From Tamarix chinensis (taxonomy: Eukaryota > Streptophyta > Magnoliopsida > Caryophyllales > Tamaricaceae): a stretch of DNA of 64,000 nucleotides. The position numbers and the translations under genes were made by a program. The stretch is taken from positions 89,009,172 to 89,073,171 of the forward strand of contig CM060180.1 in the NCBI GenBank assembly GCA_030549775.1, read 5' to 3'. Below are positions 24,216 through 36,150 of this stretch, piece after piece (the stretch's first letter is position 1; each line of letters begins with the position of its first letter). The notes beneath the pieces were generated by a model. It was given only the letters and a program-made list of their open reading frames with translations. It ran no database searches and was not told the origin of the DNA.

Positions 24216-25440
24216 TCCAAGAGCTTATAGATAACGGATTTTTGAGAGAAATTATGAGTCCTTGTAGTGTTCCTGCTTTACTAGTGCCTAAAAAAGATGG
24301 TGCTTGGCGTATATGTATAGATTCTAGGGCAATGAATAACATTACTATCTATTATTGTTTTCCTATGCCTAGGTTAGATGATATGCTTGATGAACTTTGT
24401 GGTGCAGAAGTATTTTCCAAAATTGATTTGAGAAGTGGATATCATCAATTAAGGATTAGAGATGGAGACGAATGGAAAACTACTTTTAAAACTAAATATG
24501 GTCTCTATGAGTGGATGGTTATGCCTTTTGGGTTATGTAATGCACCTAGCTCATTTATGAGACTTGTGAATGAAGTTCTCAGACCTTTCCTTAGTGATTT
24601 CATTGTTGTATATTTGGATGATATTCTTGCGTATAGAAAAAATGGTTATGAACACCTAGTGCATTTGAGGAAATTGTTTGGTAAGCTAAGGAAAGCTAAA
24701 CTATATGGAAAACTTGATAAATGTTATTTTATACTTCCAAGTGTAGTTTTCTAGGATATATTATTAGTGGAGAAGGTATTAAAGTATATCCTAATAAGAT
24801 TAAAGCTATTAAAGAATAGCCTTTCCCTAGAAATATTCATGATGTGAGAAGTTTTCATGGATTAGCTAGTTTCTATAGAAGATTCATTAAGAATTTTTCT
24901 ACCATAGCTACACCTATTACTTAACTCCTGAAAAAGGGTGAATTTTATTGGGGACAAGAAGCTACTCAAGCCTTTGAAACCCTTAAAACTAAACTTTGTA
25001 ATTTCCCTATTCTATCCTTTCCCAACTTTAATCTTCTTTTCAAAGTAACTTGTGATGCTAGTGGAGTTGGAATAGGAAGAGTACTTTCCAAGGAAAAGAA
25101 ACCTATAGCATTCTTCTCTAAAACGTTGAATGGAGCCAAACTTAACTATTCAACTTATGACAAGGAATTCTTTGCCATCATACGGAGTCTAAAGACATGG
25201 AGTCATTATCTAAGACCAAAACCCTTTATCTTACATTTAGATGATGAAAGTTTAAAATACTTACATAGTCAAAAGAAAGTTAATCCGAGACATGCAAAGC
25301 GGGTAAGTTTCTTACAATCCTTTGTGTTCTCTATCAAACATTTAGATGGAAAAGAAAATGTAGTCCTCGATTCTCTTTCTCATAGGTATACATTACTTGT
25401 TATGATGGATGCAAAAATCTTAGGTTTTGAAATGATAAAA
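24216..25440 (+). pseudogene. Reverse transcriptase and RNase H of the chromovirus
   Basis: RT runs 24242-24754: [72 protein letters not shown] and the catalytic [10 protein letters not shown], all intact. A frameshift near 24745 leads to [19 protein letters not shown] and a single stop (AIKEW* at 24818). RNase H follows (FKVTCDASGVGIGRVLS, IAFFSKTLNGAKLNYSTYDK, EFFAIIRSLKTWSHYLR) with one TAA at 24922 and continues as the open frame from 25126. Catalytic residues are retained but the chain is broken by frameshift and stops. Confidence 0.88.
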
Positions 25441-26842
25441 GACTTATATCCTAAAGATGAAGATTTTAAGGACATGTTTAGTGCATGTAAAGAAAGTGGA
25501 TACCATGGAAATTATGTCATATAAGATGGATTTTTGTTTAGATTAAATAAACTTTGTATTCCTAGATCTAGTATTGGAGACTTGCTAATCAAAGAAATAC
25601 ATGAAGATAGCATTACGGGACATTTTGGTATACATAAGACTATGGAACTATTGTAAGAAAACTTCTATTGGCCACGAATGGTTAAACATATACAAGCCAT
25701 GATAAGTAGATGTTCTACATGTCAAAAAAGGAAGAGTTACTTTCATAAAGGCTTATACAAACCTTTACCCATTCCTAATAAACCATGGGAAGGAGTTAGT
25801 ATAGACTTTATCCTAGGGTTACCAAGAACACAACGTGGTAAAGATTCTATTCTTGTGGTAGTTCATAGATTTTCTAAAATGGCTCATTTTATTCCATGTA
25901 ATAAAATTGATGATGCCACGCATATTGCTGACTTGTATTTTAGAGAGGTTGTTCAACTTCATGGTGTGCCTAAAAGCATAGTTTCAGATCAGGATGTCAA
26001 GTTTATGAGTTATTTTTGGAGAACTTTATGGCATTTGCTTGGTACTAAATTGTTATTTAGCACTTCACATCATCCACAAACCGACATTCAAACTGAGGTA
26101 ACTAATAGAACTCTTGGTACATTATTGAGAGGTTTAGTTAATAAAAGTACTAAAGATTGGGATGTTAAGTTAGCTCATGCATAGTTTTCTTATAATTGTA
26201 GTCCATCTAGTACTACTCAAACTAGTCTGTTTGAGGTGGTGTATGGAGTGAATCCACACATGCCTATTAATATGATTCCTTTGAAAAAAGGTGAATTACA
26301 AAATTATGAAGCCAAAGATAGAGTAACATTTTTTCAACAACTTTATGAGAAAATAAAAAAAAAACATTGAAAAATCTAATGCCAAGTATAAAGCTCAAGC
26401 AAATAAGCATAGAAACCCTTATGTGTTTTCTCCTGGTGACTTAGTTTGGTTAAATTTGCATAAAGAAATTTTTCCTAATTTACATAAAAATAAAATAATG
26501 CCAAGAGCTGATGGACCATTTAAAATACTAAGAAATTTTTGGGATAATGCTTATGAACTTGAACTTTTAGATCATTATCGTGGAATTTCAAGAACTTTTA
26601 ATGTTGGTGACTTGTTTCCTTGTTATTCTGATGAAAATTTGAGGGAAAATTTTTCTCAACTTGGGGAGAATGATGTAGGAGCATCTAATGATTCTCATAT
26701 TCCTATTGATTTTCAAGGTAAGAAAGAATTAGATTTATTAATATTGGAGCCTATCATATTAAATATTCTTGATAATATGTCTATGCTTGGTATTAAAAAC
26801 AATTCAAGTTGTTCTTGTAAGTATGTTACATATTTGTAAAGA
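25441..26842 (+). pseudogene. Integrase of the chromovirus, ending inside the 3' LTR
   Basis: The zinc-binding HHCC region is at 25590-25740 (LLIKEIHEDSITGHFGIHK, a stop, [21 protein letters not shown]). The D,D,E core reads [31 protein letters not shown] and a Glu in [13 protein letters not shown], so all three acidic residues are present. A stop follows at 26182, then PINMIPLKKGELQNYEAKDR and an A-run frameshift at 26347-26356. The C-terminal block is 26423-26839 (FSPGDLVWLNLHKEIF, GPFKILRNFWDNAYELELL, SRTFNVGDLFP). From 26671 the reading lies within the LTR (NDSHIPIDFQGKKELDLLIL). I do not see a convincing chromodomain. Confidence 0.87.
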
Positions 26843-27512
26843 GAAGATGTTAATACACCTTAAGGTGTATAAGCATTCAAAGCATGCAAGACTATGACAT
26901 ACATTGGATGATATCTTACAACAAGAAGATATGGTGATGATTATCATTAGTTGTATTAACTTGTTGTAAACGGTAAGTGTATTTTATGTAAGCTAGGATT
27001 TGATGTAATTTCATGTATGTACTATAGTTTTTTGTGTGGCTTTGTAATGTTGGTCATTAATATCATTTAAATGATGATATTATGAGTAAGTTTAGGTATT
27101 ATATAGGCTTAATTCAAGTAGGATAATTTATCTTGAATTAAGGTAAGGAATCAGCTGGTTTGAGCTTAATGGTGTCAACTGCTTCCTTCCTATATATATC
27201 CTTGTACATGCCTAATCATGATGGAATATATAAAATTTTTGAACACAAAAATTAACCAGCCAAGATGTGTTTTATACTCTCTTTGGAGTCTCCTTTGATC
27301 AAGGAAAGCCCGGGGGCATTCCTTTCTCCATTGTGCTCCCTCATTCGAATCTTGAATTCAACTTCAACCTTAAAAACAATTGTAAGAGGTCGCATCATTT
27401 GTTACAAGTTTATTTAGCATTAAACCAAGCCACTTTTTGCTACATCATCTCGTGATTGACACAACCAAAGTAACAATCGATCTTACACTTCCCTCCACAT
27501 TGATCCACGTCA
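26671..27512 (+). repeat. 3' LTR of the 16.3-27.5 kb chromovirus
   Basis: 842 bases, same start (TGATGTAGGAGC) and same end (TTGATCCAcgTCA) as the 5' LTR. The first ~170 bases are the last coding part of integrase. A TATA-like stretch is at 27191-27199. Confidence 0.85.
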
Positions 27513-28600
27513 TCATGTATAGGTTGCTTACAATTATATGTGATCACATAAAGTCATACATAAACTTAATAATAAAAGATGCAAACTCTTACAATAATTT
27601 CAATTCATCTCAATCATCCATACATTATGACATTGACTCTCTAACAAGAACTAATCTCCATAAAAAATCTCAACTATACTTCAATTATTATGTCATATTA
27701 AAGTGATTAATTGGTATTTTTAACTCAACTCTGAGATAGGATATAATATTAAGAACAAAAAAGAGCACAAAGGTAGCATTTCCTTACAAATATAACTCAT
27801 CTACGCCTAAAACCAAATAGTTATGGAATTCTATTACCCTATATGGTGGTAGGCTTATTACCAGTCGTCCTCAAAACTTGCACATGGTCTTATGCTTATG
27901 GGATTGAGTAGGTGACTGAACAAACTAACATTTCAATATGCTACGTACTAAGTAAGCAAGTTACCCCCTCAATAGGAGTCAAAATCATACAAGGCCAAAG
28001 GAAGAAATAGAGATCATACTAAATCACAGTAGTATACTTGCATATTACACTTAGATATGCATGAATTATCATGATCATATAATACATTAGGAATTTATGT
28101 TAGTCAAGTACTTTGATAATTCATTGCTTAGCATGCATAGCAACATGACATAGACATCAAGGATAACAATGTATAATTAATAGCTAGTTATTCTACATCT
28201 TTCCAGGTACTTCTACTATCCACCTAGATGAGTGTTCCTTTAGGTTCATTTCCAAGCTTACATGATCCATTAGATTAACTATGGATAAGCCATTACCCCT
28301 TTTCCTTCTTCATTTTTCTTTTGTATGATTGACTGATTACTATGGTTTAAAATACCATGGAAGATTATCCAAACTAGGAGATATAAAGTCACTTGAAAGC
28401 TAAGTAACCACCAATAGACATAAAGTCTAATCAAAGCCAATAAACCACCTTGGTGACTAGCCCATTTAGTATTGATTACCCTAGTAAATCATTAGTTTCT
28501 AGAGTAGGTAAGGCACCACGATATACTAGGATCCCACCTGAAGGCACCAATAAACACTTTAAAGAAGACTAATTGATGCAAAAATATTCCAAGATTTTGA
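27513..28600 (-). repeat. Resumed long LTR, non-coding
   Basis: Continues the LTR interrupted at 16293. AT-rich, no coding trace; words such as catgatcatataatacattaggaa and the general look match the inner parts of other long-LTR copies. I see nothing else in it. Confidence 0.4.
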
Positions 28601-29496
28601 AGATTGTCTTAGGAATCACAATAAGAGAAAGTAAGGTTAAAATTTGAAGATAAATATTTACCCTATAATATGGATATCATTGAAAATATTATTAAGTCAA
28701 GAGTCCAACGCATATTTTAGAACTCAAATTCGAGTTTTCTTCACAAAGTTATGACTATTTTACTATATGTGTGTTAAGATGAATTTTTACATGCAAATGG
28801 GTAAAGTGTCGTAATTTGCATTATGGATTCCATTATCTTTTCATATTTAATAGCTAGGTTGTTATTGAATTATTTGATAACTATTTTAGGATATTAGTTA
28901 TTTAATTCATTTCCTTAATGATTAAGAATTTAGATAGAGTTTATCTTTTATCTTATGATTTATCTAATTTTTTAAACTTTTATTAGGATTTAATTATTAT
29001 TGTTATTATTATAGAATATTACTATTCATGTAAATGGTATCATGAATAGTGATTTAATTAGTGTTTATGTTATTTAGATTTTTTTATCATATTATTGAGG
29101 TGGTAACATGAAGAGGTGGATAGTATCATATAAATATCCCATGTAAACTCATAATTTGAGGAGGATAGTTGAATACAGCTATTAAATTAAGTTTTCTCTC
29201 GTTGAAACCATGTATGTGTTTGTATATTCTATGTTTACATTATCTATTTGAGTCATAAACTAGATTTCTCTCTAAATTATATTTATTTGTGTGAGTGATA
29301 ATTTATAAAGCCTCTATACCTTTCCTGTATGAGTCTGTCTAGAGTTATATGGTCAAGTTCACTGTATGTTTCTTCATTAGAGATCCTTTGACAGTTATCT
29401 GTGTGAGGATTTCAAAGCCAGATTGAAGAACTACTTTGTGTGATCCTTCATCTATATCCTTAATTTAGATCGTTCAACTATATATCACTAACCCCC
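28601..29496 (+). repeat. LTR-like segment, related to 13961-14350
   Basis: The core 29190-29320 matches 14160-14290. It also has a transcript-start-like stretch (atataaatatcccatgtaaactc) and a tail with repeated 'tgtgtga' words, as in LTR 3' ends. Likely a solo or partial LTR inserted in the older long LTR; the left end is not resolved. Confidence 0.4.
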
Positions 29497-30160
29497 TAAT
29501 GTAGGAGCAAATGGTCAAGACTTAGAATTTATTATTATGGAATCTATTATCCTATATTTAGAGAGGGTCCCCTACAAATTTGAAGGCAAACAAATGACTA
29601 CATTGCTACTTATGGATGAAACTTAGGAAATAAGACACTGGCAATAGAGTAGTGTGCATGGCATGCATGGAGGGTAAAAATGTATTATATGGAAGGGCTG
29701 AACGTGGTACATACATGAGGAGACTTCAATCAAAAATTTGGACGTGTAATATTGAGTATTATCATGTTGATAATAGTTAAAAAGATAAGAAAGTTGAATT
29801 AGTCAAAAAATAGCATAATTCTATCTTTTAGGGTTATCTTATTCTATCTTTTGAGTTGTGTTTGAAGTAGGGAGCAAGCTAATGCTTTTTGTGTTTATTC
29901 TTATCAGATTTTGAAGAGGATTATCTTTTAATATTAGGGAGTTCCAATGGATATAAAAACTATATAAGTATACGACACAAAGGGAAATAAAAATTGCAAG
30001 CTTTACTTAATTAAATTATGCTTGAGTTCTTCTCAATATTAATCAATTCTCTGTGAGTGATTATTATTGAAATCTTTAATCTCTTTATCTGTGTGAATTA
30101 GAGATTAAAATCTACCCTTGAAGCCCTCTAAAAACCCATGCCATTCCAAACCCTAAATGC
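29497..30160 (+). repeat. Solo-LTR-like relic related to the 16.3-27.5 kb chromovirus LTR
   Basis: It starts TAATGTAGGAGC, compared with TGATGTAGGAGC in the chromovirus LTR. The following bases keep the coding-like tail (LEFIIMESIILYLERV next to LDLLILEPIILNIL in the full element). A TATA-like atataaaaactatataag is at 29951-29968, and an LTR-end-like region at 30040-30120. The right boundary is uncertain and no internal domain follows, so this is probably a solo LTR of the same or a sister family. Confidence 0.45.
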
Positions 30161-33100
30161 CATATAGAATCGCCATCGTCTTCAACATTCATCTTAAACA
30201 TATTTTTATTACTTGATTTTATTTATTTCCAAACATAAGATAATAATAATATTATTAGCACACTATCATCCTAAACATCTTAAATTCATAATCAGGTCAT
30301 CAAATCATCATATTTCCATCCTCTCATCATCATAATATTCATATTAATGCTAAAATCTGATAATAAACCCTAACCCTAACCCACAAACCAAACCATTCTA
30401 AACCCTTAATCATTCGAGCATTACTTCCATTATATCTTCTTTATCAAATCATCATCATCATCATCATCATATTTTCATCACTTTCAAATAATCATATTCC
30501 TTTTAAAATTGTAACCAAACCATAATACCACCCAAACCATAAGTACATATACCTACACACATCACCTTTTATAACTAAATGAGGATCAAGTAATCTAATC
30601 CCATACATAGCAGTATCATCTTTCACATGAAGTGATTAATGTGTTATTCTCCAAGGTTACATTATTACATAAGGCCTAAATAACAACCAAACAAAATATT
30701 CACATAATCACTCTATCTTAACCATTGTTACGCTCTAACCCATGTGGTGGAATTTCCATTAGTGCTTGGTTAAGTTTAAATGAACCCATTAAGATAGTCC
30801 ATTTTGGCTAAGAATTCAGATTACATTATCCATTTGTATCTACATAGGATACACATTTCATTTTTTTTTTCATAAAACCCTTCCAAAAGAACTTATTAAG
30901 AATATATTTAATTATAAAACATCTAATCCATCAAATAGGTTAGTTAATTTATGCTAAGATTTGTGTTTTCATCTTAAAGGAATCATACAATAGCATAATA
31001 TCAAATCTCAATCCACAAAAAGACCCAAGGAAATAAAACAACACTCTCTAGCTAAACTGGTCAATCGATTAGCAAAAGCTAGTTGATCATTTGGCTTAGA
31101 TAACCCTAGATATATATATTTAAACCAGTTGCTCATTTGGTTAACCAAGCTGAGTGTTCTAAGACCAATTGATCAGTTTTGATAAACTTGTCGATTTATT
31201 TAATCAGATAACCTGGTCAATCTGTTAGGCTAACTAGCTGATTATTTTTAAAATTAGTTGATCAATTTGGATCAGTCTTTCTATTAGTTTGCTCCTAGGT
31301 GGCACATAATAGAAATTTTAAGCATGAATACATCAAAAACATGACACTACCATTACATAAAGCTAAGATTTAACATACTCATTTACTAAATCATCCTTCA
31401 TTTACATGAAATAACCTTTATTTCTCATGAATCATGCCGTTTTATCATGATTTTTTAATACTCTAACATATATCACCAAAATACCAAAAATCTCATATGT
31501 GCATATAAAGATTATAAATTTATAGAGGACACTACTCAAATGCTACACCGTGCCATATTTTAAAGGTAAGAATGACTTACTTGAAAGTTTACCAAGAAAG
31601 AAAAATCTTTGGTTTGAAAGGTTCTAACTTCCAACACCACCTTGAAGAGAGAACAGGGAAAGTGTAACTCAAATGCAAACTCAAAATTTTCCTAAATCTA
31701 GCTCCTTCTTAATTAAAAGTAAAATAAGAGGGATCTAGAAAAATGTTGAAAAGAGTAAATCAAATTAGAATGAAATCTCAAAGTGGAGAAGGATTAGCAC
31801 AATTGTTGAAAACTTAATTTGTTTTTATAGCTTAAAGAAAATTAAGGAAAAGAGATGATTAGGAATATTTATAACTAATGAATCGGTCAAGAAATGATTG
31901 AGGATATGTAACATATTAAAAATATTAAATTTACCATTTTAATATGAACTATATTGGCAACATTATTAGGAATAGGTTGAATACAATTTTAGAGGCCAAA
32001 TGGTAATTCTTTAGAGAATATTGGTTAAATTTATCCAGAAAAGATCAAACACAAGAAGAAAAAAGGCCAATTGGCATAGGAAGCAAATCTCTCAGCCATG
32101 TAGTGATAGTTTAGAATTGAAGCAGAGGCTTTAGATTGTGTAGAAGAGAGAGGAAGAAGAAGACAATGAGTGAGGTCATCCTCCCCTTCTCTTGTTGAAA
32201 TCAAACCCTCAAATCTATTTGAGACAAAAAGTAAATATATATAAATGATAAAATGGTTTAATGATTACATAGGAATAAATCAAAGTTGGATTACCGAAGG
32301 TCCATTTTGATGAAAGGTTTTTTTTCCCGATAAAATCAAGATAAAAAGGCACTCAAGTTGACAAACCATTCGACCAGTTTGGTCAGACTAGTCGAATATT
32401 CAAAATACATGTTGATCAATTTTCCCAAATAAGTTGATTGGTTCCATTGAACCAAAACCCTAGGTGAAACGACAAACTAGTCAAAAGGTACGCTAAAGAA
32501 ACTCTTTTTACACAATTGTTTCGTACTTTACAAATTTATTTTTAATATCAAACCTAAAATATAGTTCCAAATTAAGATCAAACCTTAATCAAATTTAATC
32601 AAACATAATAATTCCTCATTTTATAATCTTAAAAATATAGGTTGTTAAAAAAGGTTTGGTAACTAGTCATAGTGTCGCCACATAAGCTATTTTTTACACC
32701 TTAATCTTCTAGGTTCAATTATTTAAAGTCAACGTAAATTTAACTACAAGTCAATTAAAACCAACCTAGGCTTAACTTACTCATCACATAGACATATTTG
32801 GTCATTTAAAACCAAAATGTTGTAAAATAAACTAAAATCATACCAACAACTTCTTTTAGTGATAAATAATAGGGCCACAAAAAAAGAATTGTGTAAATTT
32901 ACTATTCATAAAAAATGATATTCATAAAAGAAGGGAAATGTTAAAATATACCAATAAGCTTATTCTGAAAAATTCATAAAATATTAAATCTCATTAATCA
33001 CTTTTTATGACAATTAAAACTCTCGATAAAACATTATTTATGATAAGATCAAACTTATCAAAATATCTCAAATTATCCAAAATATCTCAAAATCTTACAA

Positions 33101-34445
33101 ATACCTAATATTTTACTCAAATCCCAATTATATTTTGTTAACACTTAAAACTTGTAAAATACAAATAAAATAACAATCACCTATAAAAAATTAATGAAGT
33201 TTTTAACTAAGGAAAAAATACACGAATAAAACCAGTTTTGAACCCTAACTTCATGGATGGAAAATCAAATTTTAAGTAAAATAAGCAAATTATCTAGAAG
33301 ACGCTAAAAACATAATGTGGTAGTAACCTGCAACATACATAAGATTAAATCTTGAACTTTGCATATATATTAAACATGGCATAACAAAAATACATAGAAC
33401 CCTAAAAACTTTACGAAGATCACAACATCTATGTAGATTATCCAAAATAGCCCAAATCATGCTTAAAACTTTTATCTTGCCAAACAAGTCTAAAAAGCTT
33501 AAATCAAGTTGTGCTAAGCATGTAATTAGAAGTTAAAAGTATAATTAAAATTATGTTACACCCAAATTAATTTAGAAACAAGACAAACAACACAAACAAC
33601 CCAAAGTTTGAGAGCATGGAAAAAGGGGTAGAATCATCATTCCCAACACTTAAAATCAAATAAAAAAAGTAATTAAAGATAAGATATACATACTTCCATG
33701 CTCAACCTAATAATCTCATAAAAACATTAATATCTCATGCTTGCACAAATCCCAAGCTTAATAGGACAAAGAACAAAACATACTTAAATAGAAATCATAA
33801 TATGGTAAAAGAGCATATTACTATATGAGATCTATTTAATAAGAGTTTAGGAGGTTTACCTAAGGCCAAAGCTCCATGCAAAAAGAGGACATGGAAGAGA
33901 TTGAAAAGTGAAAGAAATCTGATGAATACTTCACCATTTACTCAAATTTATTCCACTTTCGCTTAAAAATTCCAAATTAGCTAAAATGGATGAGAGAAAA
34001 AACAAAATGGAGGGGAAGAAGGAAACAAAGTGATAGCAAAGTGGGAATGGAAGAAGAAGAAGAAGAAGAAGATGTTGATGAGAATATTAGTGAGAAGGTA
34101 AATTGAATTATAGAACATTTTAAGTAATTTTATGACTTTTAACACTTAAATATTTTGATACTGAAAGTTTTGTTAATTTTAGATAGCTAGAAAGGCCTTT
34201 ATGGGGCTTAAAAATGCGATTAAGACTTACTAGTACAATAAATAATATTTTTTCCAACAAATCTACTTGGAATTTCGAAACATTTTAGGAGACCTAGAAA
34301 ATAATTGATGAACTCAACTATTCACATAATTATAAAGTGGCTTAGAAATTTGAAAGCAGTCAAAATTATAAAAATAATTATGAAGTTTTAAATGAAATGT
34401 TTCTATGATATAACAAGGGTTTATATTCTCTAAACAAGGTATAAC
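30161..34445 (-). repeat. Remainder of the long LTR, non-coding
   Basis: No gene. Contents: a short (ATC)n run at 30450-30472; a cluster of ttgatca/ggtcaat/ccagtt words at 31055-31290 and 32360-32460; a GA-rich block at 32100-32180; a (GAA)n run near 34050; and the diagnostic segment 34180-34430 shared with 14635-14900 and 46120-46400. The end is at 34445. Confidence 0.45.
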
Positions 34446-34571
34446 TATAACACCCTCATTTTCTGCTATTGAAATATTTCTATTAAAACATATTATAGAG
34501 GAAGCAAAGCCATGACCAGAGATGGAACTACCATATGTATCCTAGATAGAGGTACGCTCATTTCCTTAACT

Positions 34572-35370
34572 TGATGTGTAAGATAGTAGATATATATCTT
34601 TCACAAATGCAGAACCTTTGAGTTTGGTTTAATGAACAAGAAATTCGACTAAAGAATAAAGATAACTTGAATTTGGACAATTCAAATGTTAATCTGAAAG
34701 GTAAATTTTGATCAAATCCAAGATCAAAATAACTTCTAAAGAGAAACCTCTAAATTCAATAGAGAATGGCTCTTAAAATTTACTCCTCACTTGAGAGAAA
34801 TATAGGAAGAAAAATGGCTAAGAGTTTCAAGTCTTTTTTCCTCTTATTCATTAAGTGTTTGGATCTATTCATTATTCTCCTCCACTGAATGTACAAGGTA
34901 CACACACACACACATACATATGAGAATGAAATCGAGCTTAACTCTCCTTAATTAAGCCCAAATATGTGGGCTTAATTATATAAGAGTTAAAACAACACAT
35001 ATCCATATGGTATATATAATGACTTACAATTATAATGATAAGATATTACATAGTTTATATAATATATCAAAGCCACATAAAGCCTAATCATGATTATACA
35101 TGAAATAATCAATAATGAAGCTTCATGTCTTGTAGCTTTGTCCTTAATACAACTTTGTAGCCCTTGCATTTTCATTACCTTGTACATTAGATATCGTTGG
35201 TGAATTCCTATTCTTGTAAACATATGTAATATATATATGAATCATTTAATGAAATATTATTAGGGTTATTATAAAGGTGTTCAAGATTTTCAAGAATAAT
35301 TTGTACTACCTCCAAATATGCTAACTCTAGCCCTTCAACACGAGTAGAATGAGATGGAGATATTCCTACA
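34572..35370 (-). repeat. 3' LTR of the minus-strand chromovirus
   Basis: 799 bases, matching 39804-40608 over its whole length. The first part in element direction (35370-35240) still codes for the integrase tail, as in the sister element. A CA-dinucleotide run lies at 34899-34916. Confidence 0.8.
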
Positions 35371-36150
35371 TCATTATCCACTTGTAAAAATAATTTTTTA
35401 TCAAATTAGCATCACTATAATAAGGAGACAAATCACCAACCTTGAAAGTCCTAGAAACTCCTCCATAAGATTCTAGTAATTGTAATTCATACGTATTATT
35501 TCTAAATTTTCTTTAAGATTTTAAAAGGCCCATTCACCCTTGGCATTAGTATATTCTTTTTGATGTTTGGAAATATTTATTTTATTAAATGTTATCATAG
35601 CAAGTATCCTAATGAAAATATTTGTATATTCTATTTTTATTAGCTTGGTTTTGGTATTCAGCACTAGATTTCTCAATATTATTCTTTATTTGCTCATAAA
35701 GATTTTTAAAGAATTCAACTCTTTCTTTGGCATCATAGTTTTTAATAGAATCTTTCTTTAATATTAACATATCAATAGGTAAATAAGGCATAACTCCATA
35801 GATAACTTCAATTGGGCTTGAGTGAGTTGTACTAAAAGGACTCCTATTATATGTAAATTTAGATTGTAAGGAACTAACCCATGCTAATATTTTAAAATGT
35901 CTTGATCTGAATGCAAAATCAATGTCTTTGGTCTAAAATAATAACTCCATGTTTCTAAGATTCTTATGATGGCGTACAATTCCTTATCATATATTGAATT
36001 ATTAATTTTAGCTACATTTATTTTTTCTCTAAAAACTGTAGTGGCTCTTTTTTCTTGTTAGAGTACACCTCCTATCCCTACCCTAATAGCATCACATGTA
36101 AATTTAAATAATTTAACAAATTTACTCAAAGATAATACCAGTGCATTATA
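35371..36150 (-). pseudogene. RNase H-integrase junction of the minus-strand chromovirus, integrase core deleted
   Basis: The RNase H end LETWSYYFRPKTLILHSDQD (near 35950-35910) is followed at once by FTYNRSPFSTTHSSPIEVIY, PYLPIDMLILKKDSIKNYDA and NKNRIYKYFH, i.e. the last third of integrase. Compared with the sister element (25200 to about 26190), roughly 0.9 kb carrying the HHCC zinc region and the D,D,E core is absent. The tail is readable to 35380 (GVSRTFKVGDLSPYYSDANL). This is a defined internal deletion, not gradual decay. Confidence 0.75.

Larger units (their letters stand above)
16294..27512 (+). mobile_element. Full-length chromovirus-type Ty3/gypsy element (carries LINE-2)
   Basis: Two LTRs in direct orientation (16294-17116 and 26671-27512) begin TGATGTAGGAG and end near GATCCAnnTCA. 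The flanks tcata (16289-16293) and tcatg (27513-27517) are a 4/5 target duplication. Between them are a tRNA-iMet primer site (17121), gag (17990-18988), LINE-2 (18989 to about 23385), protease, RT, RNase H and integrase. Coding continues into the 3' LTR. Clade is not certain: the protease/RT wording and the TGATG LTR start suggest a CRM- or Reina-like chromovirus, but I see no clear chromodomain. By eye the LTRs differ at roughly one base in eleven in the stretch compared, so the insertion is old. Confidence 0.88.
15783..34445 (-). repeat. 5' LTR of the long-LTR (Del/Tekay-like) element, split by insertions
   Basis: Visible LTR parts are 15783-16293 and 27513-34445 (minus the LTR cluster at about 28600-30160). 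The left end is TGTAACACTCC beside a primer site. The right end is a degenerate GGTGTTACA (aaggtataac), and the inverted pair TGTAACACC/GGTGTTACA is the signature of this LTR class. The GA-rich block at 33900-34080, including (GAA)n at 34050, corresponds to the CT-rich block of the plus-oriented copy at 57940-59090. No coding. The full-length chromovirus at 16294-27512 cuts it cleanly, with tcata/tcatg flanks. Confidence 0.55.

Noticed and set aside
30361..30382. Telomere-like ccctaaccctaaccc
   Set aside because: Only about two to three units and not the plant CCCTAAA form; too short for an interstitial telomere.
35567..35761. Plus-strand hydrophobic 64-codon open frame (possible small membrane protein)
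   Set aside because: It is antisense to the integrase C-terminal coding of the minus-strand chromovirus, which explains the open frame.
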